A DNA stretch of 64,000 nucleotides from positions 124,001-188,000 of the forward strand of contig NZ_JACJQY010000004.1 of assembly GCF_014696925.1 (NCBI RefSeq). Direction: 5' to 3'. Shown here one piece after another: positions 57,085-64,000 of the stretch (position 1 is the stretch's first letter; each line of letters starts with the position of its first letter). Below the pieces are notes generated by a model. That model had not been told where the DNA came from. It was given only the letters and a program-made list of their open reading frames with translations, and did no database searches. The DNA is from Phormidium tenue FACHB-1050. GTDB taxonomy: Bacteria; Cyanobacteriota; Cyanobacteriia; Pseudanabaenales; Pseudanabaenaceae. The position numbers and the translations under genes are program-made.

Positions 57085-59088
57085 TTAACCGAGAACTTTG
57101 CGAGCAGTTGCTACAACGTTATCAACGGTGAAGCCAAACTTGGCGTAACCAATAGGGCCAGGAGCCGAAACACCGAAGGTATCCATACCGATCGCTGCAC
57201 CTTCAGAACCGATGTACTTGTGCCAGCCAAAGGTGCTACCAGCTTCAACACTGACGCGCTTCTTGACAGATGCAGGAAGTACGGATTCTTTGTACTCATC
57301 AGATTGCTCATTGAAGAGTTCTTGACAAGGCATAGAAACTACGCGCACTGCCTTACCTTCGCCCGCGAGGATAGCGGCTGCCTTAGTTGCCAACTCAAGT
57401 TCCGAACCTGTAGCAATCAAGATCAGGTCAGGATTTGCTGCATCAACAACAGTGTAAGCACCCTTCTTCGCGCCTTCGATGGAAGTACCAGCGAGATTCT
57501 TCACATTTTGACGAGTGAAGGCTAGGAAGCTAGGACGCTTACGGTTAGCGATCGCTACTTGATAAGCAGCAACGGTTTCGTTAGCATCCGCAGGACGGAT
57601 GGTCAAGGAGTTAGGAATGACACGCAAAGAGGCGATCGTTTCTACTGGTTGGTGAGTAGGACCATCTTCACCAAGCATTACGGAGTCGTGGGTGAGGATG
57701 TACAGTACACCAATTTCTGACAAAGCCGAGAGACGCATTGCGCCACGCATATAGTCAGCGAATACAAGGAAGGTCGCACCGTAAGGAATTGTGCCGCCGT
57801 GGAGGAACATTCCATTCATGATTGCGCCCATCGCGTGTTCGCGCACACCAAAGCGGAAGTTACGACCTTCGTATGATCCATGCTGGAAGTCAGCAAGCCC
57901 CTTAACATAGGTCATGTTGGAGTGAGCCAAGTCAGCGGAACCGCCCAAGAATTCAGGAAGTACAGGAGACAAAGCATTCAAGCAAGCTTCGGAAAGAAGA
58001 CGGGTTGAAGTTTCCTTTTGAGCAACAGGCTCAAGGGCTTTTTCCCAACCTTCAGGAAGTTCGCCAGCCATGATGCGTTTGTATTCAGCAGCTTCGGCAG
58101 GATAGGCTTTTTCGTAAGCAGCAAAGCGCTCATTCCATTCAGCCTCAGCCTTAGCACCCTTATCAACAGCTTGACGGAAACGAGCCAGAGCATCAGCAGG
58201 AACATCGAAAGGTTCATGAGTCCAACCGAGATTAGCGCGAGTTGCCGCAACTTCATCGCCACCGAGAGCCGCACCGTGAACGCCAGATGTACCAGCTTTC
58301 TTAGGTGAGCCATAACCGATGGTGGTAGTAACAACGAGCAAGCTAGGCTTGTCGGTGACAGATTTGGCTTCAGCGAGTGCCTTGGCGATCGCATCTAAGT
58401 CTTCGTTACCATCAGCGACCTTGACAACGTGCCAACCGTAAGCTTCATAACGCATAGCCACATCTTCGGTGAAGGCTAAGTCTGTGCTGCCATCGATGGA
58501 GATGCTGTTGCTGTCATACATCATGATCAGCTTGCCGAGCTTGAGGTGACCACCCAAGGAAGCAGCTTCAGAAGCAATACCTTCCATGTTGCAACCATCG
58601 CCAAGAATCACATAGGTGTAGTGATCAACGATATTGTGACCAGGTTTGTTAAAACGTGCCGCTAAATGTGCTTCAGCGATCGCTAAACCAACGGCATTAC
58701 CAACACCTTGACCAAGAGGTCCTGTGGTGACTTCTACACCTGCGGTTTCAAAGTTTTCAGGGTGTCCTGGGGTGGGGCTACCCAATTGACGGAAATTTTT
58801 GATGTCTTCGATGCTAACGCTGTCATAGCCAGTCAGGTGTAGCAATGAGTATTGCAACATACAGCCATGTCCTGCGGAGAGGACAAAGCGATCGCGATCG
58901 ACCCACTTAGGATTTTTAGGGTTAAACTTTAAAAACTGATCGAACAGCACAAAAGCCATTGGTGCTGCGCCCATCGGCAGACCGGGGTGACCAGATTTTG
59001 CCTTTTCGACCGCATCGATCGATAAAAAGCGGATGGAGTTAATGCAGAGTGTCTCAAGAGTTTGAGGTTTCGAGGGTGCAGCGACCAT
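57085..59088 (-). CDS. tkt: Transketolase
   Basis: This 667-residue enzyme has [15 protein letters not shown], the thiamine diphosphate motif ([18 protein letters not shown] followed by [10 protein letters not shown]), the [13 protein letters not shown] catalytic loop and [20 protein letters not shown]. It moves two-carbon units in the Calvin cycle and pentose phosphate pathway. Complete length. The 272-bp upstream spacer to 59360 shows no structure I can name apart from a short GGGATCAAGCCC word. Confidence 0.96.
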   Translation of the reverse strand: MVAAPSKPQTLETLCINSIRFLSIDAVEKAKSGHPGLPMGAAPMAFVLFDQFLKFNPKNPKWVDRDRFVLSAGHGCMLQYSLLHLTGYDSVSIEDIKNFRQLGSPTPGHPENFETAGVEVTTGPLGQGVGNAVGLAIAEAHLAARFNKPGHNIVDHYTYVILGDGCNMEGIASEAASLGGHLKLGKLIMMYDSNSISIDGSTDLAFTEDVAMRYEAYGWHVVKVADGNEDLDAIAKALAEAKSVTDKPSLLVVTTTIGYGSPKKAGTSGVHGAALGGDEVAATRANLGWTHEPFDVPADALARFRQAVDKGAKAEAEWNERFAAYEKAYPAEAAEYKRIMAGELPEGWEKALEPVAQKETSTRLLSEACLNALSPVLPEFLGGSADLAHSNMTYVKGLADFQHGSYEGRNFRFGVREHAMGAIMNGMFLHGGTIPYGATFLVFADYMRGAMRLSALSEIGVLYILTHDSVMLGEDGPTHQPVETIASLRVIPNSLTIRPADANETVAAYQVAIANRKRPSFLAFTRQNVKNLAGTSIEGAKKGAYTVVDAANPDLILIATGSELELATKAAAILAGEGKAVRVVSMPCQELFNEQSDEYKESVLPASVKKRVSVEAGSTFGWHKYIGSEGAAIGMDTFGVSAPGPIGYAKFGFTVDNVVATARKVLG

Positions 59089-59360
59089 AGTTACAATTGC
59101 TTAAGAAAATTTTGTACTCAATCAGATACATTTTCCCTCAAAACTGTCCCATACAATAATAAATTTTAAGATTTGGTATCATCCGACTCAGTTTTACCTA
59201 TGAACATCAGAACTTGTGTCGAAACTCAAACAATTATTAAGCAACCTTAAAATCAGCAATCCCTGACAATGTAAGTATTAAAATATACAGAGTTAGGGAT
59301 CAAGCCCTACATTAATCCTAAAAATTAAGTTCTCTAGATATTCCTTTGAGGGTGATAGTT

Positions 59361-59507
59361 ATGAACGGTTTAGCAAAAAAATTTAGAAGCATGGTGGAAT
59401 ATCTGAGCGATGCGATCGCTAAAATTTTCTCCCCAAGCAAAGATGATTTCCCCGCTACTGGCGCACAACCTTATAAAGGCGATCCTGCCTCTGAAAATTC
59501 TAAATAA
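59361..59507 (+). CDS. Conserved-looking 48-residue protein, possible AtpTheta/Norf1-like family
   Basis: A 48-codon gene, MNGLAKKFRSMVEYLSDAIA followed by KIFSPSKDDFPATGAQ and PYKGDP. The ATG at 59361 has GAGGGTGAT 4-12 bases upstream. It has an amphipathic N-terminal helix and then an F-SPS-DD-P-xxG-QP tail. I recall cyanobacterial families of 40-55 residues with this tail, and I suspect, without being able to check, a link to the ATP-synthase inhibitor AtpTheta (Norf1). A hairpin follows 27 bases after the stop. Confidence 0.65.
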   Translation: MNGLAKKFRSMVEYLSDAIAKIFSPSKDDFPATGAQPYKGDPASENSK

Positions 59508-59534
59508 AACCCCAAAACTGATTTTGCTATTTTC

Positions 59535-59579
59535 AAAAAAATATAAGGGAACGCTTTGCGTTCCCTTATATTTTTTTGG
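59535..59579 (+). terminator. 21-bp hairpin after the small-protein gene
   Basis: Arms 59535-59555 and 59559-59579 pair exactly around TTT; the 3' arm has TTTTTTT near its end, giving a good bidirectional terminator shape. Confidence 0.78.
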
Positions 59580-59628
59580 TGTATTGTTTATGCAGCGCAT
59601 TGCGCGGTAAATAATTTGTAGATGCATC

Positions 59629-60810
59629 ATGACGCAAACTTCGGTCACGCCACCACTCCTAGCATCACAGAGTCCTCTAGCATGGGCAAAAAAAAATCTA
59701 TTTAGCAGTTGGCTTAATAGCTTACTTACATTTTTTTGTATCTGGTTGTTATATCAGTTTGTAAGTAATGTCTGGCTTTGGGCTACAACTCAAGCTCAAT
59801 GGTCAGTAGTGAGTAGTAATTTGCGGTTGTTTTTAGTGGGGCTTTATCCTGTCGAAGAGTTTTGGCGATTGTGGAGCATTTTAGCGATCGCAGGCAGTTT
59901 GGCAGGAATCTCATGGGGGCTATGGGGCAGATTTAGTCGGTTTGTGGCAATCTCTATCGGTGCACTTGCGATCGCCCTTGCAATCTTGCTACCTGTTGAT
60001 GGCATCTCCAAAGTTTTGACTTTAGCAATTAGTGGCGCGATTGGGCTTGGGTTTCTGGTCGGTCAGCAAGGTAAGAAATTTACTCAAAGTTCTCTGATTT
60101 TGGCGATCGCATGGTTTGCAACTTTACCCATTTCTCTATGGCTAATTGGTGGCAATCTGGGATTAACAGTCGTTGATGTGAATGTTTGGAATGGACTAGT
60201 TTTAACCTTGATCGTGGCGATTTCAGGGATCATCTTTTCTTTCCCATTGGGAGTTTTGCTAGCTTTAGGAAGACAGAGTACATTGCCCTTAATTAAATGG
60301 TTCTGTGTCTTCTATATTGAAATTGTGCGCGGATTGCCACTAATTGGCATTCTATTTATGGCGCAAGTGATGCTGCCCTTATTTTTACCAGCAGGTTTAG
60401 AGATAGATCGCGTTTTGAGAGCGATCGCCGCTTTTGTATTTTTTAGTGCCGCCTATCTTGCGGAAAATGTGCGTGGTGGCTTGCAGTCAATTCCTAAAGG
60501 GCAAGCAGAAGCCGCTAGAGCCTTGGGATTAAATATTCCCTTAACGATTACTTTAATTGTTTTACCTCAAGCTCTCAAAGCTTCGATACCTGCAATTGTT
60601 GGTCAATTCATTGGATTATTTAAAGATACTTCACTAGTGGCGATCGTCGGTCTAGTCGATTTGATGGGTGTGTCTCGTACTGTCTTATCACAGCCAGAGT
60701 TTATTGGTCGCTATGCTGAAGTTTATCTATTTGTGGCTTTAATCTATTGGATGTTCTGCTTCTCCCTATCTCAAGCTAGTCAGAAATTAGAGAAAAAGCT
60801 CCAGACTTGA
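59629..60810 (+). CDS. Polar amino-acid ABC transporter permease (HisM/GltK family)
   Basis: The 393-residue product has eight or so membrane spans. The C-terminal 220 residues hold the permease domain: NGLVLTLIVAISGIIFSFPL, EIVRGLPLIGILF and the EAA loop AENVRGGLQSIPKGQAEAARALG that docks on the ATPase. The long N-terminal part is as in the second permease of general L-amino-acid systems (AapM, cyanobacterial Nat type). The ATPase, first permease and binding protein are not nearby. Confidence 0.88.
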   Translation: MTQTSVTPPLLASQSPLAWAKKNLFSSWLNSLLTFFCIWLLYQFVSNVWLWATTQAQWSVVSSNLRLFLVGLYPVEEFWRLWSILAIAGSLAGISWGLWGRFSRFVAISIGALAIALAILLPVDGISKVLTLAISGAIGLGFLVGQQGKKFTQSSLILAIAWFATLPISLWLIGGNLGLTVVDVNVWNGLVLTLIVAISGIIFSFPLGVLLALGRQSTLPLIKWFCVFYIEIVRGLPLIGILFMAQVMLPLFLPAGLEIDRVLRAIAAFVFFSAAYLAENVRGGLQSIPKGQAEAARALGLNIPLTITLIVLPQALKASIPAIVGQFIGLFKDTSLVAIVGLVDLMGVSRTVLSQPEFIGRYAEVYLFVALIYWMFCFSLSQASQKLEKKLQT

Positions 60811-60864
60811 TCCAAAAAATCAAAATACCCGCTATATAAGCACTTTGATTATTTTGGATCAAAT
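60808..60864. terminator. Imperfect hairpin between convergent genes
   Basis: TTGATCCAAAA-AATCAAA (from 60808) pairs with TTTGATT-ATTTTGGATCAA (to 60864) with a bulge and loop of about 20 bases. It overlaps the permease stop and the stop of the ATPase-TOPRIM gene. Confidence 0.55.
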
Positions 60865-62796
60865 CCTATTTAAGAAATTCCATTGATTCATCCAAGTCCC
60901 TTTATTGACGACTTTAATCAGTTCTATAAAATCAGTTTCACAGGAAAAACTAACCCCATACTGCTGTGTGATCGCATGAATAACTACTTCAACATCACTC
61001 TTTCGCATTAGCCAATAATAATTAGCTGTTTCTAAAGTATCTTGCAAATTCCTCCTGACTAAATTAGTTAATTGAATATCACTTTGAGGAATAATTGCGG
61101 GTTTGCCAAATAGAGCATTTGTTTTTTCTCTAATATCTCTATACCTTTGAGCCACCTCTTCAATAAATTTATCAGTATATTTTGCTTGTAATAGTTGGTG
61201 AACCTTGGCATATTCATGTTGAAGAGATAGGAGCAATTCATTCCTATCAACTTCACGATTAGTTTTAAGTTCTAACCATTGGCTAATCAGCGATGACAAT
61301 AATTCTAGATTCTCAAAAACGGTAGACTCAAAGGTATAAGCATCACAGCTAAATACCTCTAGCTGATACTTTTCTTTGAATTTAGCAATAATTGCTTGCT
61401 GGTGATCATGATTTAGATAGTCTTTGTCAATCACAACACAGGATTTTTGCCATAGATTCTGACCATTTTTGATCGCAGAAAATACGGTCTTATAGGCAAG
61501 TATATTTTCAAATACTTCACTAACACCTCCTAGCACCCAAAACATATATCGCTTTCTGATCCCCAATTGCTGCTTTAGTAATACATTTAGATATCTTGCA
61601 TCATCTTCGCCCTCCACAAAAATTAAGCGATCGCATTCTATGGCATTAATAAAATCCAGCCCTGTTATTTCGCCAACCGTGCGAATAATGGGATTGATTA
61701 AAGATGGATAAATCCCTTTAAAGCGTGGTTGCAACTTCTCAATTTCAGATTCATTAATTGGGTGATACTCACCGATAGATTTCCCATCTAAATGAAATAG
61801 ATGCTCAACAGGAACTGAGCGAATAAAAGACTCATTATGTGTAGAAATTATAATTTGGGTATTGGCAGAGAATCTGGTGATTATTTCAATTAAACGTTTT
61901 TGAATATCTCGATGAATATAGCTGTCTGGCTCATCTAACATAACCAATCGAATTTCTTTCCCTTGCAGGTCTACTAGATAAAAATTAACTAATATTTCAA
62001 TTAGTTGTAATGTACCACTACCTAATAATGAAAGGTCTTTAGGATTTTCGTTTGATTTGGTTTTATATTTGACAACAATATGACTATTCTCAGTATCCTC
62101 GAAAATAAAATCAAATGATATTTTACTTTGATTGTTAAATAGAATGTAGGCTAAATCTCTTTGAAATATATCAAAAGTGGCAGGAAATTTAGAGATTTGG
62201 AATAGTCTATTTCTAATAACTGAACTAGATCTATGATCCATACATGCCTGTTCAACTTCCGCTAAATCTATATATTTCTCAGAAGGAGCCACAGTTGCTA
62301 TTGGTGAAGCATAGTAAATACTAAATGTGTTTGGCAATGATCTAAAAAATGAATTAAATTTTACAAAATCAAAATTTGTATGTTTATCTAGTGCAATTTT
62401 GTAATTATACTTTAATCCACTAATACTAAATTTAATCTCAAGAATATCACCTTCAGCATTTTGGAATGTTACACCTAACTTTATTTTATTTTTTATCTGG
62501 CATTCATAAAAAATATCTTCAATATAATACTTAGAACTACTCTGGAGTTGATCAAAACTACTAAATATATCTGATCTTAATCGGAATATCCAATCTTCTT
62601 TTTTATATTTTTTTTGATTTCTAATTGCTTGAATTATAAGTTTAGTAAAGCATTCATGCCATAGAGATAGAGCTTCAAGAACTGTGGTTTTGCCAGAATT
62701 ATTTTTTCCTGTCAATATGTTTACATCTTTATTGAAATATAAAGTTACATCTTGAAATGATTTAAAATTTTGGATTTGAAATTTCTGGATAAACAT
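60859..62796 (-). CDS. ATPase-TOPRIM protein, OLD-like / possible fused PARIS (AriA-AriB)
   Basis: The 645-residue product has an SMC-like ATPase: FQIQNFKSFQDVTLYF, Walker A GKNNSGKTTVLEAL (about residue 31), an ABC-type signature (LLGSGTLQLIEIL), Walker B VMLDEPDSYIHRD and STHNESFI. From about residue 390 it has a TOPRIM-type part: IFVEGEDDARYLNVLL and CVVIDKDYLN. OLD-family proteins are nucleases in phage defence; EGEDD and DKD resemble the DUF4435 TOPRIM of PARIS AriB, which would make this a fused PARIS-like protein. No helicase (GajB) gene is adjacent. The gene is AT-rich with few HIP1 sites. Confidence 0.75.
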   Translation of the reverse strand: MFIQKFQIQNFKSFQDVTLYFNKDVNILTGKNNSGKTTVLEALSLWHECFTKLIIQAIRNQKKYKKEDWIFRLRSDIFSSFDQLQSSSKYYIEDIFYECQIKNKIKLGVTFQNAEGDILEIKFSISGLKYNYKIALDKHTNFDFVKFNSFFRSLPNTFSIYYASPIATVAPSEKYIDLAEVEQACMDHRSSSVIRNRLFQISKFPATFDIFQRDLAYILFNNQSKISFDFIFEDTENSHIVVKYKTKSNENPKDLSLLGSGTLQLIEILVNFYLVDLQGKEIRLVMLDEPDSYIHRDIQKRLIEIITRFSANTQIIISTHNESFIRSVPVEHLFHLDGKSIGEYHPINESEIEKLQPRFKGIYPSLINPIIRTVGEITGLDFINAIECDRLIFVEGEDDARYLNVLLKQQLGIRKRYMFWVLGGVSEVFENILAYKTVFSAIKNGQNLWQKSCVVIDKDYLNHDHQQAIIAKFKEKYQLEVFSCDAYTFESTVFENLELLSSLISQWLELKTNREVDRNELLLSLQHEYAKVHQLLQAKYTDKFIEEVAQRYRDIREKTNALFGKPAIIPQSDIQLTNLVRRNLQDTLETANYYWLMRKSDVEVVIHAITQQYGVSFSCETDFIELIKVVNKGTWMNQWNFLNRI

Positions 62797-62944
62797 GATT
62801 TTCGATATTTATGCTTACATTAGCCAATTTTAACAGCGCATTTTTAAATTTATCATCACCTAGTTCTGGAATTTCATATTGAGTTCCCACACTTCGAAGG
62901 TCTCTTAGTACATCGGGGATATCGCTAACATCTATTAGCTGCAT
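62762..62944 (-). CDS. Small upstream frame overlapping the ATPase-TOPRIM gene
   Basis: A 60-codon frame (MQLIDVSDIPDVLRDLRSVG, then YEIPELGDDKFKNALLKLAN) ends 35 bases inside the ATPase gene. I recognise no family. The overlap, same strand and sensible composition suggest a coupled partner or leader, but no clear ribosome site precedes the ATG. Confidence 0.4.
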   Translation of the reverse strand: MQLIDVSDIPDVLRDLRSVGTQYEIPELGDDKFKNALLKLANVSINIENHVYPEISNPKF

Positions 62945-63069
62945 AAATTTATAGGTTTGGGCTTGAAGCTAAAGCGCTGTAAGTGCTACTTTAAGCAGCC
63001 TATGGTAAGCTCTAGACATTGCGGTGAAATATTCTACCCTATCCTTCTAAGCTCTATTTATTTTTTCCT

Positions 63070-63627
63070 ATGACAGAATTGATCGAAAAAGCCGCATTTC
63101 AGCAACGCCCCACATGGGACGAGTACTTTATGCTGCTGACTAAACTTGCCGCCATGAGATCGACCTGTCTTGCCTTTCCTGTGGGAGCCGTGATTGTTAA
63201 AAATAAGCAGGTACTTGCCACGGGCTACAATGGCTCACCCTCAGGCTCAGTCCATTGCACGACGCAAGGTTATTGCTATCCAGAGATGAGTAATTGCACC
63301 GTGAACAAAGATTTTCCCTCAAGGGCTGTTCATGCTGAAGCCAATGCGATCGCGCAAGCAGCTAAACATGGAATTTCCACCGATGGTGCGAGTATTTATG
63401 TGACTTTGGAACCCTGTATTTCTTGTTTAAAGCTGGTGGTGTCGGCGGGTATTCGCGAAGTTTTTTATGAGACGACTTTTAATAAAGGTAATAACGCAGC
63501 TCTATGTAAATCCTTTGTAGATGAGGGCTTGGTAGCTCTCAAGCAGATTAAGATATCACCATCAGTACTGCGAAGAGCAGATTTATTTCTCAATTCTCCC
63601 ACCTCTGAATTACGTTTATTTCCTTAG
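63070..63627 (+). CDS. dCMP/cytidine deaminase-family protein (ComEB-like)
   Basis: The 185-residue product has the zinc deaminase motifs HAEANAIAQAAKHG (His ligand and proton-shuttle Glu) and LEPCISCLKLVVSAGI (two Cys ligands), with GAVIVKNKQVLATGYNGSPSG before them. The insert GYCYPEMSNCTVN adds His/Cys residues as in dCMP deaminases. It should convert dCMP to dUMP for thymidylate synthesis. Its stop abuts the convergent gene without a spacer. Confidence 0.9.
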   Translation: MTELIEKAAFQQRPTWDEYFMLLTKLAAMRSTCLAFPVGAVIVKNKQVLATGYNGSPSGSVHCTTQGYCYPEMSNCTVNKDFPSRAVHAEANAIAQAAKHGISTDGASIYVTLEPCISCLKLVVSAGIREVFYETTFNKGNNAALCKSFVDEGLVALKQIKISPSVLRRADLFLNSPTSELRLFP

Positions 63628-64000
63628 CTACTTAGACAGAGCGATCCGAAATCCATAATAGTTGTACCAATTTACAAATGGATCTTTGCGGCGATTGGTA
63701 GCTCTACATTCCCATGCATCATGATTCCAAGAGCCTCCTCTTAAGACTCGATATTGTGGATCGCCTCCCAAATCCCACACTGAGGCATTTGTTGGTCTAC
63801 CGCGATAGTCTTTATGCCAAGGATCTGCACACCATTCCCAAACATTCCCATGCATGTCATATAAACCAAAATTGTTAGGCGAAAAAGTGCCAACAGGGGT
63901 CGTCTTGTCGCGATATTTTACAGAAGCTTCAGATTCATACTGAAATCTACCGTCATAGTTGGCAAAATCTGAGCTAATCTTATCTCCAAAATAGTAGCGA
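63628..64000 (-). CDS. Formylglycine-generating-enzyme-like (SUMF1) protein, C-terminal part (runs off the right edge)
   Basis: The frame is open from the window edge to the stop at 63628, giving 124 codons. It reads GDKISSDFANYDGRF, TPVGTFSPNNFGLYDMHGNV, WEWCADPW, VLRGGSWNHDAWECRATNRR and YGFRIAL, the C-terminal half of FGE-sulfatase/SUMF1-type domains. In cyanobacteria this domain is often fused to kinases, caspases or GUN4-like partners. The N-terminus lies outside, so the architecture is unknown. Confidence 0.9.
   Translation of the reverse strand, partial: RYYFGDKISSDFANYDGRFQYESEASVKYRDKTTPVGTFSPNNFGLYDMHGNVWEWCADPWHKDYRGRPTNASVWDLGGDPQYRVLRGGSWNHDAWECRATNRRKDPFVNWYNYYGFRIALSK

Noticed and set aside
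60859-62944. Gabija system (GajA-GajB)
   Set aside because: There is an ATPase-TOPRIM protein but no UvrD-like helicase gene next to it.

Overview
The window looks like the chromosome of a cyanobacterium, probably Pseudanabaena or a close relative. The octamer GCGATCGC (HIP1) and its GCGATC half-sites are scattered densely through genes and spacers. Many genes belong to cyanobacterial families (DUF3143, DUF3110, DUF3370, UPF0367, a DevBC exporter, CHAT-TPR proteins, a NACHT-GUN4 protein, an AAA-WD40 protein). The genus is an inference. I saw no rRNA, tRNA, transposase or CRISPR array.

Layout. 1-310: start of an M1 aminopeptidase running off the left edge. 381-4512: a possible defence block on the minus strand, made of an EVE-like/TPR/VEK-repeat/DUF3883-like protein, a HindVP-like restriction enzyme and an overlapping cytosine-5 methyltransferase. 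4586-19011: mainly housekeeping genes (aroH, a GAF protein, an rRNA methyltransferase, prepilin peptidase, cdsA, a J-domain protein, asd-dapA, RNase J, carB). 19419-24984: two tandem exported TPR-CHAT protease-like paralogues. 25193-27985: a SAM methyltransferase and a NodU-type carbamoyltransferase. 28288-30487: DUF3110, a thioesterase and argJ, followed by a 53-codon remnant of a type I hsdM gene. 30891-33608: a DevB/DevC exporter pair without its ATPase. 33750-37412: a Cas4-like/DUF2779 nuclease and an unknown repeat protein. 37703-42587: mnmG, a YafQ/RelE-type toxin-antitoxin pair and a NACHT-GUN4 protein, with the toxin-antitoxin pair lying between two copies of a 29-bp direct repeat. 43042-50610: DUF3370, a membrane protein, enolase, an ECF-type ATPase, UPF0367, rodA and a malate dehydrogenase. 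50849-56292: a Ser/Thr kinase-AAA protein and an AAA-WD40 protein. 56367-64000: DUF29, transketolase, a 48-residue protein, an amino-acid permease, an ATPase-TOPRIM protein of possible PARIS/OLD type, dCMP deaminase and the end of a formylglycine-generating-enzyme-like gene.

The most unusual signal is not a gene. Almost every spacer carries one or more long, nearly perfect hairpins with stems of 15-32 bp. Most have a three-base loop, and ten are centred on GCGAAGC or its complement GCTTCGC. Cores are shared between copies, but the outer arms differ while staying complementary. Related copies show paired A-T/G-C exchanges on the two arms. At least three copies of one type lie inside an element of about 97-118 bp with TATAGC-like ends. 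They behave like a dispersed palindromic element family and often sit right at stop codons.

Several genes fit a defence or conflict theme: the restriction-modification pair with the EVE-like protein, NACHT-GUN4 with the toxin-antitoxin pair, the ATPase-TOPRIM protein and the hsdM fossil. They are dispersed among housekeeping genes rather than gathered in one island.
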